A DNA stretch of 64,000 nucleotides from Kaistella yonginensis (lineage in GTDB: Bacteria; Bacteroidota; Bacteroidia; Flavobacteriales; Weeksellaceae): positions 200,029 to 264,028 of the forward strand of contig NZ_JAUFQB010000017.1 of assembly GCF_030409525.1 (NCBI RefSeq), given 5' to 3'. The notes below the pieces were generated by a model that did not search any database, was not told the DNA's origin, and saw only the letters and a program-made list of their open reading frames with translations. Position 1 is the first letter of the stretch, and each line of letters begins with the position of its first letter. Below, one piece after another: positions 25,188 to 33,859 of the stretch. A program made the translations under genes and the position numbers.

Positions 25188-25748
25188 ATTTTTTCCTAAA
25201 AGATATTTTTTCTCTACCCAATTATTTGCTTCATGAACCAGAAAAAAGCCATTTTTTTTATAAAAATTGAATGCGCTATTTTTACTTTCAACTTCCAATT
25301 CGTAATATCCAAATTGCTCCCATTCCTTTTCGAAGGCTTTTAATAAAGAAATTCCAAATCCTTTTTTGGCAGTTTTAGAATCAACTGCGATATAGACTAA
25401 TTGTCTTTTGCATGGAGAAACGTAAGTTTTTGCTAAAAATTTCCCCAGAAATAACAACAAATATTTCGGGTTGAATAAAAGTGTTTTGAACGTATTAAAA
25501 TAGAAATAGAATTTATTTTCTTGAATTAAATCTTCGTATAACTTTTCAACATCGTCAGTTCCAAAAACAAATCCTGCTAATTGTTCATTTTCAAAAACAC
25601 CCAAAAGCAATTGATTTTTCCGCGAAATTTGTAAGTGATAAAACTTTTCAATAAAACTCAACGGAAATTTTGTGAGAAAACTAGGTAAATTTTCTTTGTG
25701 AATTTTTGCAACTTCTACAATGTGTTTTTCTTCTAATTTAAGAATCAT
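25179..25748 (-). CDS. GNAT family N-acetyltransferase
   Basis: 189 residues. N-terminal strand-helix MILKLEEKHIVEVAKIHKEN, then FENEQLAGFVFG, a lysine/tyrosine-rich insertion, and the acetyl-CoA loop YIAVDSKTAKKGFGISLLKAF in which the usual R/QxxGxG/A appears as KKGFGI. The C-terminal ELEVESKNSAFNFYKKNGFF is typical. It is the last gene of the minus-strand operon and overlaps the FemAB-like gene by four bases. The substrate is probably an amino sugar of the glycan; this is only contextual. Confidence 0.82.
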   Translation of the reverse strand: MILKLEEKHIVEVAKIHKENLPSFLTKFPLSFIEKFYHLQISRKNQLLLGVFENEQLAGFVFGTDDVEKLYEDLIQENKFYFYFNTFKTLLFNPKYLLLFLGKFLAKTYVSPCKRQLVYIAVDSKTAKKGFGISLLKAFEKEWEQFGYYELEVESKNSAFNFYKKNGFFLVHEANNWVEKKYLLGKNLK

Positions 25749-26683
25749 TTCAAAACTTTAAAAATGAATTTTGGTCCCAAAAAATTGGCAAGTGAAAGTG
25801 GCAATTTCTTCCAAGTATTAATTAAAAACTGAATTATTTTACCATCTTCATCATTTTTGTGCTCTGTTTTTTTAAAATAATAATAGAACAATTGCACTTG
25901 TTTTGCTCCCCAAGATAATTTGAATCTGATGGTACTTTGTCCTTCTCTACTTCTTCCCAAATCAAATATTTTTATATTTTTTTCAATCGCAAATTTGATG
26001 ATTTCCCAATACAAAGCATTATTGATGGAATATTTATTAAACTCTTTTAAAGTAGCAGCATAAGGATGATGGATGGAATATTCATCAAAAATTAAACAAG
26101 CACAAGAAACTGGTTTTCCTTCAAAATAAATCACAATAAACGAACTGTCGTAAGATCTTGGATTGTCCAAAGAAAGCATAATATTTTTGTAGAAATCTTT
26201 GGAATGCGTTGGAGTTCCCAAATCCCGCCACGCTCTGGAAATCACGGAATAGAAATCGTCCAAAATTTCTGTCTTTCCGAATTTAATTTTTAAATCTAAT
26301 TTTTCGGTTTTGCGAACTTGGTTTCTGGTTTTAGATTTCACTTTGTTTTTCCAAACCTCATCTTCTCCACCCCTCAAATCTAGCGTAAATGTGAAATAAT
26401 CTTTGATGAGAATATGCGGGAGATTTTCATTAATTAATAATTCTGCGCGCGATTTTAATAAAATTGGTTTATCAAATTCTTTAAAATCCTGCAAACTTAA
26501 AGCATTTTTAAATTGAAAATTTCCACCATCTGTAATATATGGCGAGTTTGAAAATTCTTTTCCATTGCCATAAAAAATCATTTCTTGCCCTTGAATATGT
26601 ACTTCCTTTATGTCTAAAGAATACGATTTAGAAACCATTTCTTTCCATTCTTTGGTTTCCGCAAAACTCAAAGGTCTATACAT
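25745..26683 (-). CDS. FemAB-like GNAT-fold protein of the exosortase-associated type
   Basis: 312 residues from ATG 26683; a TTG nine bases earlier is the alternative. The C-terminal half contains KIFDLGRSREGQSTIRFKLS, WGAKQVQLFYYY and WKKLPLSLANFLGPKF, which match the layout of the FemAB-related proteins found in PEP-CTERM/exosortase EPS loci (DLGRSK, FKxxWG, WKxLPLxxAxxLGP). The middle part has NQVRKTEKLDLKIKFG. It probably transfers an acyl or aminoacyl group to a glycan or lipid carrier. It overlaps chbG by eight bases. Confidence 0.72.
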   Translation of the reverse strand: MYRPLSFAETKEWKEMVSKSYSLDIKEVHIQGQEMIFYGNGKEFSNSPYITDGGNFQFKNALSLQDFKEFDKPILLKSRAELLINENLPHILIKDYFTFTLDLRGGEDEVWKNKVKSKTRNQVRKTEKLDLKIKFGKTEILDDFYSVISRAWRDLGTPTHSKDFYKNIMLSLDNPRSYDSSFIVIYFEGKPVSCACLIFDEYSIHHPYAATLKEFNKYSINNALYWEIIKFAIEKNIKIFDLGRSREGQSTIRFKLSWGAKQVQLFYYYFKKTEHKNDEDGKIIQFLINTWKKLPLSLANFLGPKFIFKVLK

Positions 26684-27485
26684 ATTTTTCAAAATTTTTG
26701 TTGAAACACAATTGAAATTCTTGCGTTCTGAAATCAGAATTTAAAAACTCGATAAATCTTGGCTCCAAATTTTTTATATTTTTATCTAATTCAATAATAC
26801 TTGGATGAAGCATAATTTCTACTGTTTCATCGGTGGAATTTTCTAAATAATCAAATAAATTATCAGCGTTGATTTCGCAAGTATTCAAAATACTATAAAA
26901 CTGAATTTCGTTTGTATTAGCATTAAAAATACTTAAAAAACGCAGAATCATTAATTTAATAATATTCGCAAAAGTTGCCGTCTTTAAATTATATTTAAAA
27001 GAAGTGAGAAAACTTTCATTAATTTCTCGAATTCTAGGGATTGAATATTTCTTTGCTAATTTCCGCACAATTTTGTTGATTGACGGAATAATGTGAACAT
27101 GTTCATGGCCGTCAACATGAGAAATTTCTATTCCTTTGTTTTTTATTTTTAAAATTTGCAATTCTATTTCATATTCTAAAGAATCTAGGACTTTTTTAGT
27201 TTTTCTTTTAAATAAAAGTTTTACAAAATCATTTTTCAGCAATCCATTTTCTGCCAGAATATTGTTTGGAAATAATGCCTTTGCACAAGTTAAATTCACA
27301 TGAACACCGACCTTTAGATTGCTGCACTTTGGAATGATTTCTTCAACCGCATCATCAAAATACTCTGTATTTGCCATCAAACTTGCATGAGATAGGAAAC
27401 CTTCGGTATGGGCCTTCAAAATCGCCTGATTTACACCGGGAGAAAGTCCCAAATCATCGGCATTGATGATGATTTTTTTATCCAT
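26676..27485 (-). CDS. ChbG/HpnK (YdjC-like) carbohydrate deacetylase
   Basis: 269 residues. The metal site is visible: NADDLGLSPGVNQAI near the N-terminus (Asp10/Asp11), GVHVNLT with a ligand His, and HVDGHEHVHIIPSI with the second His cluster. These are hallmarks of the YdjC family, which removes N-acetyl groups from chito-oligosaccharides or hopanoid-linked glucosamine. Here the likely substrate is an N-acetylhexosamine in the polysaccharide or its lipid-linked precursor. It shares TAATG with the membrane protein upstream and overlaps the FemAB-like gene downstream. Confidence 0.83.
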   Translation of the reverse strand: MDKKIIINADDLGLSPGVNQAILKAHTEGFLSHASLMANTEYFDDAVEEIIPKCSNLKVGVHVNLTCAKALFPNNILAENGLLKNDFVKLLFKRKTKKVLDSLEYEIELQILKIKNKGIEISHVDGHEHVHIIPSINKIVRKLAKKYSIPRIREINESFLTSFKYNLKTATFANIIKLMILRFLSIFNANTNEIQFYSILNTCEINADNLFDYLENSTDETVEIMLHPSIIELDKNIKNLEPRFIEFLNSDFRTQEFQLCFNKNFEKYV

Positions 27486-28840
27486 TATTTTTCTTTTAAT
27501 GATTTAAGATGGTAATAATTCATAAGATTGAGTTCCATAGATTTGTTATCATTTGCATTCTCATCAATATAATCTTTGCCAGATTCCAACAAAATTTTTC
27601 GGTTTAATCGAGTTCCAAAACGGTCATCAAAATAATTAAATTCTTCTGATAAAATTACATCATCACTCTTTAATTTTTCTTTTTTAATTTCATTAATGAT
27701 AAACTTATAATTCTGATTAGCGTGAAAGGTAATCATTAAACTAAAAATAAAAAATACCATCAAAAAAGCATAGCTCACAAAAGCACAAAACTTAAATTTG
27801 AAATATTCTTGGAGAACAATACCCAATTTATATAAAATAATGATGGTTATAACGGTAGAAAAGAACAATAGTCTCGGTCCCATCAATGGTGATACGGCGA
27901 CAATAAACAATGGTAATAATAAAAATGGAACATAAATAAGCATTTCTCGTTTTACCAAAATACTCATTTTTAATTTTTTTCTAAATATAAAAGCAGAAAT
28001 AATAATCAATATTCCGATGATGATGAATTCTATATTGTAATAAAAATAAGTTTTGAAAATATTTTTAAAATTAGACAAATAAGAAGCTGTTTCAATATCA
28101 AATGGAGATTTTCCGACCACTTTTTCTTTAACCCTATTTGCAGGTGCAAAAAACAACATCAAATAACCAATGAAAATTGAAATCGGCAAAATAATGAATC
28201 GAAGATTGGGTAATTTTTTATTTTTAAATAAATAATATGCTCCTCCCAAAAAAGACATCAACAATAAAACGGGCGGAATATGCTCATTTCCCATTCCGAT
28301 AAATAGACCGAAAAACACCAATAAAATATAATTGATTTTGTTTAAATGATCTTCTCTTCTATAAATGTAATATTCTGTAAAGAGGAAAACAAAAATCAAA
28401 TAGAACAAATGAGTCAAGGTATAATTGGTGCTAAATGGCGTGTAATAAAACATTTCACCAAAATAACTGAGCAACAAAATAAAAAATGCAGCGATCATCA
28501 TAAATTTTCGCAAATCTTTGGATTCTCTAAAATTTGGAAGTTTCCTGTAAATATTAAGAAATAAAACGGCAACAAATCCATTGAAAAGGAGCAAACCAAA
28601 AGTAATTTCTAAAAATATATTTCGAGAAATAAGATTTGAAAAAAACTGACCAATTCTTGGATTTACCCTCACATAAGAATCATAATATTCGGTAAAAAGA
28701 TTGGGCGTATTTACTTTTTCTAAATAGTAAAACTCATCTCTGGAAACCGGATAAAAATAGCAACTGACTAAAATTGCTACATTAATAAAGAAAAAAATGA
28801 AATAAGGTAAATTACTTTTCTTCATTTTTGATGATTTCAT
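27485..28840 (-). CDS. Polytopic membrane protein, possible GT-C transferase (DUF6056-like)
   Basis: 451 residues with about ten to eleven membrane segments. Directly after the first segment comes an acidic motif, PVSRDEFYYLEKV, where GT-C glycosyltransferases carry their catalytic Asp/Glu. A second loop contains YVRVNPRIGQFFSN, and SPLMGPRLLFFS lies near the end, which reminds me of DUF6056 proteins. ATG 28825 is an alternative start. It overlaps the GtrB-like gene upstream; the pair resembles the GtrB plus type-specific Gtr arrangement that adds side-chain sugars at the periplasmic face. Function inferred from this pairing. Confidence 0.68.
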   Translation of the reverse strand: MKSSKMKKSNLPYFIFFFINVAILVSCYFYPVSRDEFYYLEKVNTPNLFTEYYDSYVRVNPRIGQFFSNLISRNIFLEITFGLLLFNGFVAVLFLNIYRKLPNFRESKDLRKFMMIAAFFILLLSYFGEMFYYTPFSTNYTLTHLFYLIFVFLFTEYYIYRREDHLNKINYILLVFFGLFIGMGNEHIPPVLLLMSFLGGAYYLFKNKKLPNLRFIILPISIFIGYLMLFFAPANRVKEKVVGKSPFDIETASYLSNFKNIFKTYFYYNIEFIIIGILIIISAFIFRKKLKMSILVKREMLIYVPFLLLPLFIVAVSPLMGPRLLFFSTVITIIILYKLGIVLQEYFKFKFCAFVSYAFLMVFFIFSLMITFHANQNYKFIINEIKKEKLKSDDVILSEEFNYFDDRFGTRLNRKILLESGKDYIDENANDNKSMELNLMNYYHLKSLKEK

Positions 28841-29774
28841 TAAAGTATAAAGGTCTGTTTTTCACCTCGATATGAATTCTCCCGATGTATTCTCCGATAA
28901 TTCCCAAGAAGAAAATAATCAGGGAACAAAAGAAAATTACTGCGGAAAGTAAAGTTAAATATCCAGTTCTCGGTTCATGATGAATCCAACTGTTGTAAAT
29001 AGAATATGCTAAAAACAAAATTGAAAAAATACAACCCAAAACTCCTATGAAAGTCGCTATTCTCAAAGGTTTTACAGAAAATTGAATCACACTATCAATC
29101 GCCAATTTGTATAAATTCCAAAAATTATATTTTGTAGTTCCTGCATTTCTTTTTGGTGCCGCAAAATTGATAATATGTGCATCTTGTAAACCCACTAAAG
29201 AAAGCATTCCACGGAACATTCTATCGGTTTCATTCAAACTATTGATCCACAAAACGTATTTTTTATCCAGCAATCTGAAATCTGGCATATTTCTCGGAAT
29301 CTTTACATCAGAAAGCGTATTTAGAATCCAATAATAGGTATTTCCTAAGATTTTATAACGCAAACCTTTGTCTTCATTATCAGTTCTTTGCGTGAGAATT
29401 AATTTTTTTCCTTGCTCCCAAAGTTGAATCATTTCTGCCGCAATTTCAGGCGGATGTTGTAGATCTGCATCCATGAAAATAACGGCAAAATCGTTTTCAC
29501 CGGATTTATTTTCTTCTGCGACATAGTTCAAACCTGCAGTCATCGCAATTTCATGCCCGAAATTTTTGCTTTGGTTGACGATGATGATATTTTGTCTTAC
29601 TTTCTGGGCTTTCAAAAGTTCCGCTAAAGTCTGATCTGATGAGCCATCATTCACAAAAACCATTTCGTAATTCGCAATGTTTTTACTTTGAAGATTTTTC
29701 TCCAAAGAATCCAAGAGAACAGGAATATTCTCTTCTTCATTGTATGCAGAAATAATGAGGTAGATTTTTTTCAT
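28812..29774 (-). CDS. GtrB/DPM1-like polyprenyl-phosphate glycosyltransferase
   Basis: 320 residues. KIYLIISAYNEEENIPVLL, FVNDGSSDQTL, NFGHEIAMTAGLNY and the metal-binding MDADLQHPPE mark the DPM1/GtrB subgroup. The C-terminal region has two membrane spans (about 230-255 and 265-290) and ends GEYIGRIHIEVKNRPLYF, the classical GtrB tail. It should load one sugar on undecaprenyl phosphate for use by the next membrane protein. It is related to the ArnC-like gene at 12540, giving the locus two such enzymes. It lies six bases after the methyltransferase. Confidence 0.9.
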   Translation of the reverse strand: MKKIYLIISAYNEEENIPVLLDSLEKNLQSKNIANYEMVFVNDGSSDQTLAELLKAQKVRQNIIIVNQSKNFGHEIAMTAGLNYVAEENKSGENDFAVIFMDADLQHPPEIAAEMIQLWEQGKKLILTQRTDNEDKGLRYKILGNTYYWILNTLSDVKIPRNMPDFRLLDKKYVLWINSLNETDRMFRGMLSLVGLQDAHIINFAAPKRNAGTTKYNFWNLYKLAIDSVIQFSVKPLRIATFIGVLGCIFSILFLAYSIYNSWIHHEPRTGYLTLLSAVIFFCSLIIFFLGIIGEYIGRIHIEVKNRPLYFNEIIKNEEK

Positions 29775-29780
29775 GTTTTA

Positions 29781-30551
29781 TTATTTCACAAAAATTCCAA
29801 CAAACTTGCCTTCAAATTCTACCACCGATGTTTCGATATTGTTTTTTTCGCAAAAATCTTGGTATGCAGAATTATCTCCAATATCATCACTCAAAAAAAC
29901 GCCACCTTTTCTCAAATGCTTGTACAATTCGTTGTAAGCCCAAGTTCTGCCTTCATAACTTTTATCCGAATCGTAATGAACTACATCAAAAGTTTCATTT
30001 TCTGCGAAAATTTTCGGTAAAGATTCTTTGTCGGCATGACGAAATAATTTCCAATTTTTTTTGAGTTTTTCTGGAACAATGCAACCCACATATTGATCGC
30101 CATCTTGCCCCAAATAAGGCATATCTGAACTATAAAGCGTTCCATTCCTTTTTTCTAATGATAGCAATGCTGCCAAAGAAGACCAGCCATATGCAACACC
30201 AGTTTCTACAGAATTTTTTGCTTCTGCAAATTCACAAGAATAATAAATAAGTTCTAATGCTCCTGCTCCTCCCATTTTTATGGGACAATCTTTTTCTTTT
30301 TGCGATGATTCTTTTAATTCTGAAGGGAAAATTTCTGAAAATGATTGCATTTTTATTCCAAACAAATTTTGGATGACAACTTCCTGCGAAACCGCTTTGG
30401 ATTTTGCCCATTCTGCGGTTTTTTCTTTTCCGCGAAAAGCACTTTTCCGATTAAAAATATTTTTAATGATTTTTCGTCCTAATTCTGGGTATAAATCTGG
30501 ACGTTTTGCATATCCAATAAAGGTTTTCGCCACTCTTTTTAATTCGCTCAC
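29781..30551 (-). CDS. Class I SAM-dependent methyltransferase (Methyltransf_24-like)
   Basis: 256 residues, GTG start at 30551. The N-terminal 80 residues are basic and not part of the fold. Then SVETGVAYGWSSLAALLSL (SAM motif I), GTLYSSDMPYLG, FDVVHYDSDKSYEGRTWAY and LRKGGVFLSDDIGDNSAYQDF follow, an arrangement seen in CmcI/TylF-type O-methyltransferases and Methyltransf_24. First gene of the six-gene minus-strand operon, preceded by a TATTTTTG element 19 bases upstream. It likely methylates a sugar of the same glycan. Confidence 0.82.
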   Translation of the reverse strand: MSELKRVAKTFIGYAKRPDLYPELGRKIIKNIFNRKSAFRGKEKTAEWAKSKAVSQEVVIQNLFGIKMQSFSEIFPSELKESSQKEKDCPIKMGGAGALELIYYSCEFAEAKNSVETGVAYGWSSLAALLSLEKRNGTLYSSDMPYLGQDGDQYVGCIVPEKLKKNWKLFRHADKESLPKIFAENETFDVVHYDSDKSYEGRTWAYNELYKHLRKGGVFLSDDIGDNSAYQDFCEKNNIETSVVEFEGKFVGIFVK

Positions 30552-30570
30552 AGTTGTTTTTCTTAATTGG

Positions 30571-30578
30571 CAAAAATA
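30571..30578 (-). promoter_or_regulatory. -7 element of the minus-strand six-gene operon
   Basis: The minus strand reads TATTTTTG, fitting TAnnTTTG, 19 bases before the GTG start at 30551. It faces the plus-strand element at 30610-30617 in a 110-base divergent promoter region. Confidence 0.45.
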
Positions 30579-30609
30579 GGTAAATTTCCATTAATGTTAA
30601 AAAACACCT

Positions 30610-30617
30610 TATCTTTG
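30610..30617 (+). promoter_or_regulatory. -7 element of the 30662-33782 gene group
   Basis: TATCTTTG. A transcript starting near 30622-30624 excludes the upstream TTG start (30620) and supports ATG 30662 for the acyltransferase. Confidence 0.5.
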
Positions 30618-30661
30618 TATTGATTTCTAAAAAATCGATTGAAAAAGAATTATTTCCAGAC

Positions 30662-31210
30662 ATGATTACAGCAATTATAGAAAAACTTCAACGCAAAAAA
30701 CAAAGGATGATTTTAGAAAAACATCCACAAGTTTCGGTTGGTAAAAGTTTGAAATTGGGAATCAACAATCATTTTATTGTATATCCAAAAATCAAAAATT
30801 TCATTCTTGGCGATCATGTTTCTCTTCGAAATTACATTCATATCATCGTTCAAAACGGAGCGATTTTAGAAATAGGGAACAATGTTTTTTTAAATAATCA
30901 ATGTTCTATTACGTGTTTAGACAAAATTTCAATTGGCGAAAACACATTATTTGGCGAAAATGTGAAGTTGTATGATCACAATCATTCTTACCAAAGAAAT
31001 GAAAATAATTTGAAAATTTCTCATTCAGAATTTACTACTGCACCTATTTCAATTGGAAAAAATTGTTGGTTGGGAAGCAATGTTGTTATTTTAAAAGGCG
31101 TAGAAATCGGCGACAATTGCATTATTGGAGCAGGTTGCGTGATTCACAAAAATGTTCCAGCAAATTCTACTGTTTTCAATAATCAAGAACAGATTTTAAA
31201 AACCAATTAA
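30662..31210 (+). CDS. Left-handed beta-helix (hexapeptide repeat) acyltransferase
   Basis: 182 residues from ATG 30662. Hexapeptide turns of the type [LIV]-G-x-x-x-x are seen from about residue 40 on: FILGDHVSLRN, ISIGENTLFGENVKLYDHNH, ISIGKNCWLGSNVVILKG, VEIGDNCIIGAGCVIHKN. The DHNH loop carries the catalytic histidine used by WbbJ/maltose O-acetyltransferase-like enzymes. It likely O-acetylates a sugar in the glycan. It abuts the next GT2 without a gap. Confidence 0.85.
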   Translation: MITAIIEKLQRKKQRMILEKHPQVSVGKSLKLGINNHFIVYPKIKNFILGDHVSLRNYIHIIVQNGAILEIGNNVFLNNQCSITCLDKISIGENTLFGENVKLYDHNHSYQRNENNLKISHSEFTTAPISIGKNCWLGSNVVILKGVEIGDNCIIGAGCVIHKNVPANSTVFNNQEQILKTN

Positions 31211-32047
31211 ATGAAATTTTCTGTTCTCATTGCGCATTTCAATAATTCTAAATATTTCAAAGATTGCTATGATTCTTTGCTTTTGCAAACCTACGAAAAT
31301 TGGGAAGCGGTTATTTTGGATGATGCTTCTGATGAAAATGAAAAAGCCGCAGTTCAAAATTTAATTAAAGACGATCATCGTTTTAAATATTTTGAAAATT
31401 CTGAAAATCAAGGAGTTGGATTTACAAAAAGCAAATTGATAGAATTAGCAACCGGAGAAATTGTTGGTTATGTAGATCCAGATGATGCCATTTTGCCGAC
31501 CGCAATTGAAAAATCCATTGAGGTTTTTAAAAAAGATAAAAATACCGTTCTCACTTATTCCCGCTTTTTCTCTTGTGACAAAGATTTAAAACCGATAAAT
31601 CCGTTCAAATCTGCACAACAAGTTCAAAATAATGATCTCTATTTTTTTAATTATCCCATTCAAATTGCGCATTTTGTTTGTTTTAAAAAAGCAACTTATC
31701 TTTCGACAGAAAAAATGAATCCCGACTTGAAAATTTCGGAAGATCAAGATTTATATTTAAAATTATACGAGAAAGGAAAAGTAGTATTCATCGATGAAAC
31801 CAACTATTTGTACCGAACTCATCAAGGTGGAATTTCTCAAAATGACCACAAAAAAAAATCTTATGAATATTGGGGAAAAGTAATTTTCGATGCGATGACA
31901 AGAAGAAATTTAAAAACAATTAACGGACAAAAAATTCCAGAAAAATTTAGCAATTCCGAAGAAATTTTCGCTTTATTGGCTTATCAAAATTCAATTTCTT
32001 ATCGAATTAAAAAGAAATTAAAAATCCTATTTCAATCTTTTTTCTAA
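31211..32047 (+). CDS. Family 2 glycosyltransferase
   Basis: 278 residues. FSVLIAHFNNSKYFKDCYDS, ILDDASDENEKAAVQ, NQGVGFTKSKLIELA and DPDDA (metal site) in GYVDPDDAILP define a GT2 enzyme. The acceptor side has ISEDQDLYLKLYEKG, with the ED catalytic pair, and YRTHQGGISQ. It starts one base after the acyltransferase stop and is followed nine bases later by a GT4 gene; the four genes 30662-33782 form one unit. Confidence 0.9.
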   Translation: MKFSVLIAHFNNSKYFKDCYDSLLLQTYENWEAVILDDASDENEKAAVQNLIKDDHRFKYFENSENQGVGFTKSKLIELATGEIVGYVDPDDAILPTAIEKSIEVFKKDKNTVLTYSRFFSCDKDLKPINPFKSAQQVQNNDLYFFNYPIQIAHFVCFKKATYLSTEKMNPDLKISEDQDLYLKLYEKGKVVFIDETNYLYRTHQGGISQNDHKKKSYEYWGKVIFDAMTRRNLKTINGQKIPEKFSNSEEIFALLAYQNSISYRIKKKLKILFQSFF

Positions 32048-32056
32048 ATTTAATAC

Positions 32057-33217
32057 ATGAAAAACTCATCAAAAATAAAAGTATTATTTCGACATCGTTC
32101 CATGGAAATGGGCGGCGTGGAAAAAGTAATGTTGAGTGTTTTGAATAATTTAGACCAAGAAAAATTTGAAATGACGGTTTGTTTGAGTTTAAATCAGGGC
32201 GAATTGCGCGACGAATTTCCTTCTCATATTCGGAAAGTTTTTTTAACAGAAGGAAAAGAAGATTTTTCCAAAAATAAATTCATACAGAAATTTCAACTTT
32301 TTAAAAGAAAACTTCAACTCGAAAAATTATCAAAAAATCCAGAAATTGTTGATAAAGAAATTTTAAAAGAAAATTACGACATCGAAATCGGGATGACTTA
32401 TAATGATTTTGAATTGATTCTAAATTCCTCCAACAAAAATTCTAAAAAAATAGGTTGGTTTCATTCTGAAATTAATTTACCGAAACTTCAACCTTTAGTT
32501 CCAAAAATTCTGGAACATTTTCCACAAATGGATCATATAATTTATTGTTCCGAAAAGATTCAGAAAATTATGCACGAAGTTTATCCAAATCTTCAATATC
32601 CTGCAGAAAGTGTGATTATCAATGCAATTCCAATTGAAGAAATAAAGAAAAAAGCAGAAGAAAATATTTCAGATTTACCAAAAAATCCCGTTTTCGTTTC
32701 TATTGGAAGATTGCATACCAGGAAAGGTTACCATAAATTGATGGACGCACATTTTCAATTATTAAAGGATGGTTTTCCGCATTCTGTCCTGATAATCGGA
32801 GATGGAGAAGAATTGCCCAATCTTTTGGCTCAACAAAAAAAATTGGGAGTTACCGAAACTTTTATTTTCGCAGGAAATAAAATGAATCCTTATCCTTATT
32901 TAAAAAATGCCGATTTTTTCATCATGCCATCGGAATCTGAAGCGTGGCCTTTGGTCATTGCAGAAGCATTAATTTTGCAAAAACCCATCATTGCAACAAA
33001 AGTTGGCGATGTAGAAACCATGATAAAAGATAGGAAAACTGGCTATTTAATCGATTATAAAACGGGTGAAATCTACGAAGCGATGAAAGAATTTTTGACC
33101 AATGAAAGTTTGGTTTCGGAAATTAAAGAAAACTTGAAAGACATCGAAAATGAATTTGATAATCAGAAAATTTTCGATGAAGTTGAAGAAATCATTACTA
33201 ATTTAGCAAAAAACTAA
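32057..33217 (+). CDS. Family 4 (GT-B) glycosyltransferase
   Basis: 386 residues. The acceptor domain starts KVLFRHRSMEMGGVEKVMLS (the G-G-x-E/A-x motif of GT4), with IGWFHSEIN in the middle. The donor domain contains FVSIGRLHTRKGYHKLMDA, LIIGDGEELPNL, ADFFIMPSESEAWPLVIAEA (EX7E motif) and IATKVGDVETMI. A retaining transferase using a nucleotide sugar. It is similar in layout to the GT4 gene at 34242. Five bases separate it from the acyltransferase downstream. Confidence 0.92.
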   Translation: MKNSSKIKVLFRHRSMEMGGVEKVMLSVLNNLDQEKFEMTVCLSLNQGELRDEFPSHIRKVFLTEGKEDFSKNKFIQKFQLFKRKLQLEKLSKNPEIVDKEILKENYDIEIGMTYNDFELILNSSNKNSKKIGWFHSEINLPKLQPLVPKILEHFPQMDHIIYCSEKIQKIMHEVYPNLQYPAESVIINAIPIEEIKKKAEENISDLPKNPVFVSIGRLHTRKGYHKLMDAHFQLLKDGFPHSVLIIGDGEELPNLLAQQKKLGVTETFIFAGNKMNPYPYLKNADFFIMPSESEAWPLVIAEALILQKPIIATKVGDVETMIKDRKTGYLIDYKTGEIYEAMKEFLTNESLVSEIKENLKDIENEFDNQKIFDEVEEIITNLAKN

Positions 33218-33221
33218 AAAG

Positions 33222-33782
33222 ATGAATTTTCTGTACAGAATTATTCTAAAAATCCATACCATTTGCGTAGAATTGCGCGACAAAGCATACATCGAAATGT
33301 GCAAATCCCGCGGATTGAAAGTTGGGAAAGATGTGATTTTCATTGAAGCACCAAAATTTGGATCGGAACCTTATTTAATAGAAATTGGCGATCGCACAAA
33401 AATTACTGCAAACTGCACTTTCATCAATCATGATGGCGCAATGTACGTGATTCGCACCATGGAAAAATATCTTGATGCAAGAAATTTCGGACGAATAAAA
33501 ATTGGAAAAAATTGCTTTATCGGAAATAATTGCACCATTCTTCCCGGTGTTGAAATGGGCGATAATTGCATTTTGGGAGCAGGTTCTGTTTTAAATTCTT
33601 CCACTCCACCAAATTCTGTTTTTGCTGGAACACCCGCAAAATTAATTTGCACCATCGAAGAATACGGCGATAAAGCATTGAAAAACAATGTGATGTATCC
33701 AAGAGAATTGGAACTGGTTCGTCCGGAATTGGATGATTACATCAAAAAAAATCTTCCGCATGTTTATAAACCTGTGAAATAA
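33222..33782 (+). CDS. Left-handed beta-helix acyltransferase (WbbJ/maltose acetyltransferase-like)
   Basis: 186 residues. The hexapeptide repeats VGKDVIFIEAPKF, IEIGDRTKITANCTFINHDG, IKIGKNCFIGNNCTILPG and VEMGDNCILGAGSVLN are clear. NHDG carries the catalytic His. FAGTPAKLI is the usual closing motif of this group. It probably O-acetylates the product of the neighbouring GT4. It ends the plus-strand unit; a structured region follows before the convergent DUF4298 gene. Confidence 0.87.
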   Translation: MNFLYRIILKIHTICVELRDKAYIEMCKSRGLKVGKDVIFIEAPKFGSEPYLIEIGDRTKITANCTFINHDGAMYVIRTMEKYLDARNFGRIKIGKNCFIGNNCTILPGVEMGDNCILGAGSVLNSSTPPNSVFAGTPAKLICTIEEYGDKALKNNVMYPRELELVRPELDDYIKKNLPHVYKPVK

Positions 33783-33798
33783 CGGGTTTAGGAAACGT

Positions 33799-33846
33799 GA
33801 TTTTCTTAACATGACAACAAGAACGTGTTAACAAAAACTGAAAATC
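33799..33846. terminator. Nested inverted repeat between convergent genes
   Basis: Outer arms GATTTTC (33799-33805) and GAAAATC (33840-33846), inner arms TTAACA (33806-33811) and TGTTAA (33826-33831), with an eight-base bulge on one side. It lies between convergent genes ending at 33782 and 33860, so a bidirectional terminator is plausible. The stem is AT-rich and imperfect. Confidence 0.35.
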
Positions 33847-33859
33847 TTAACATTAGAAA

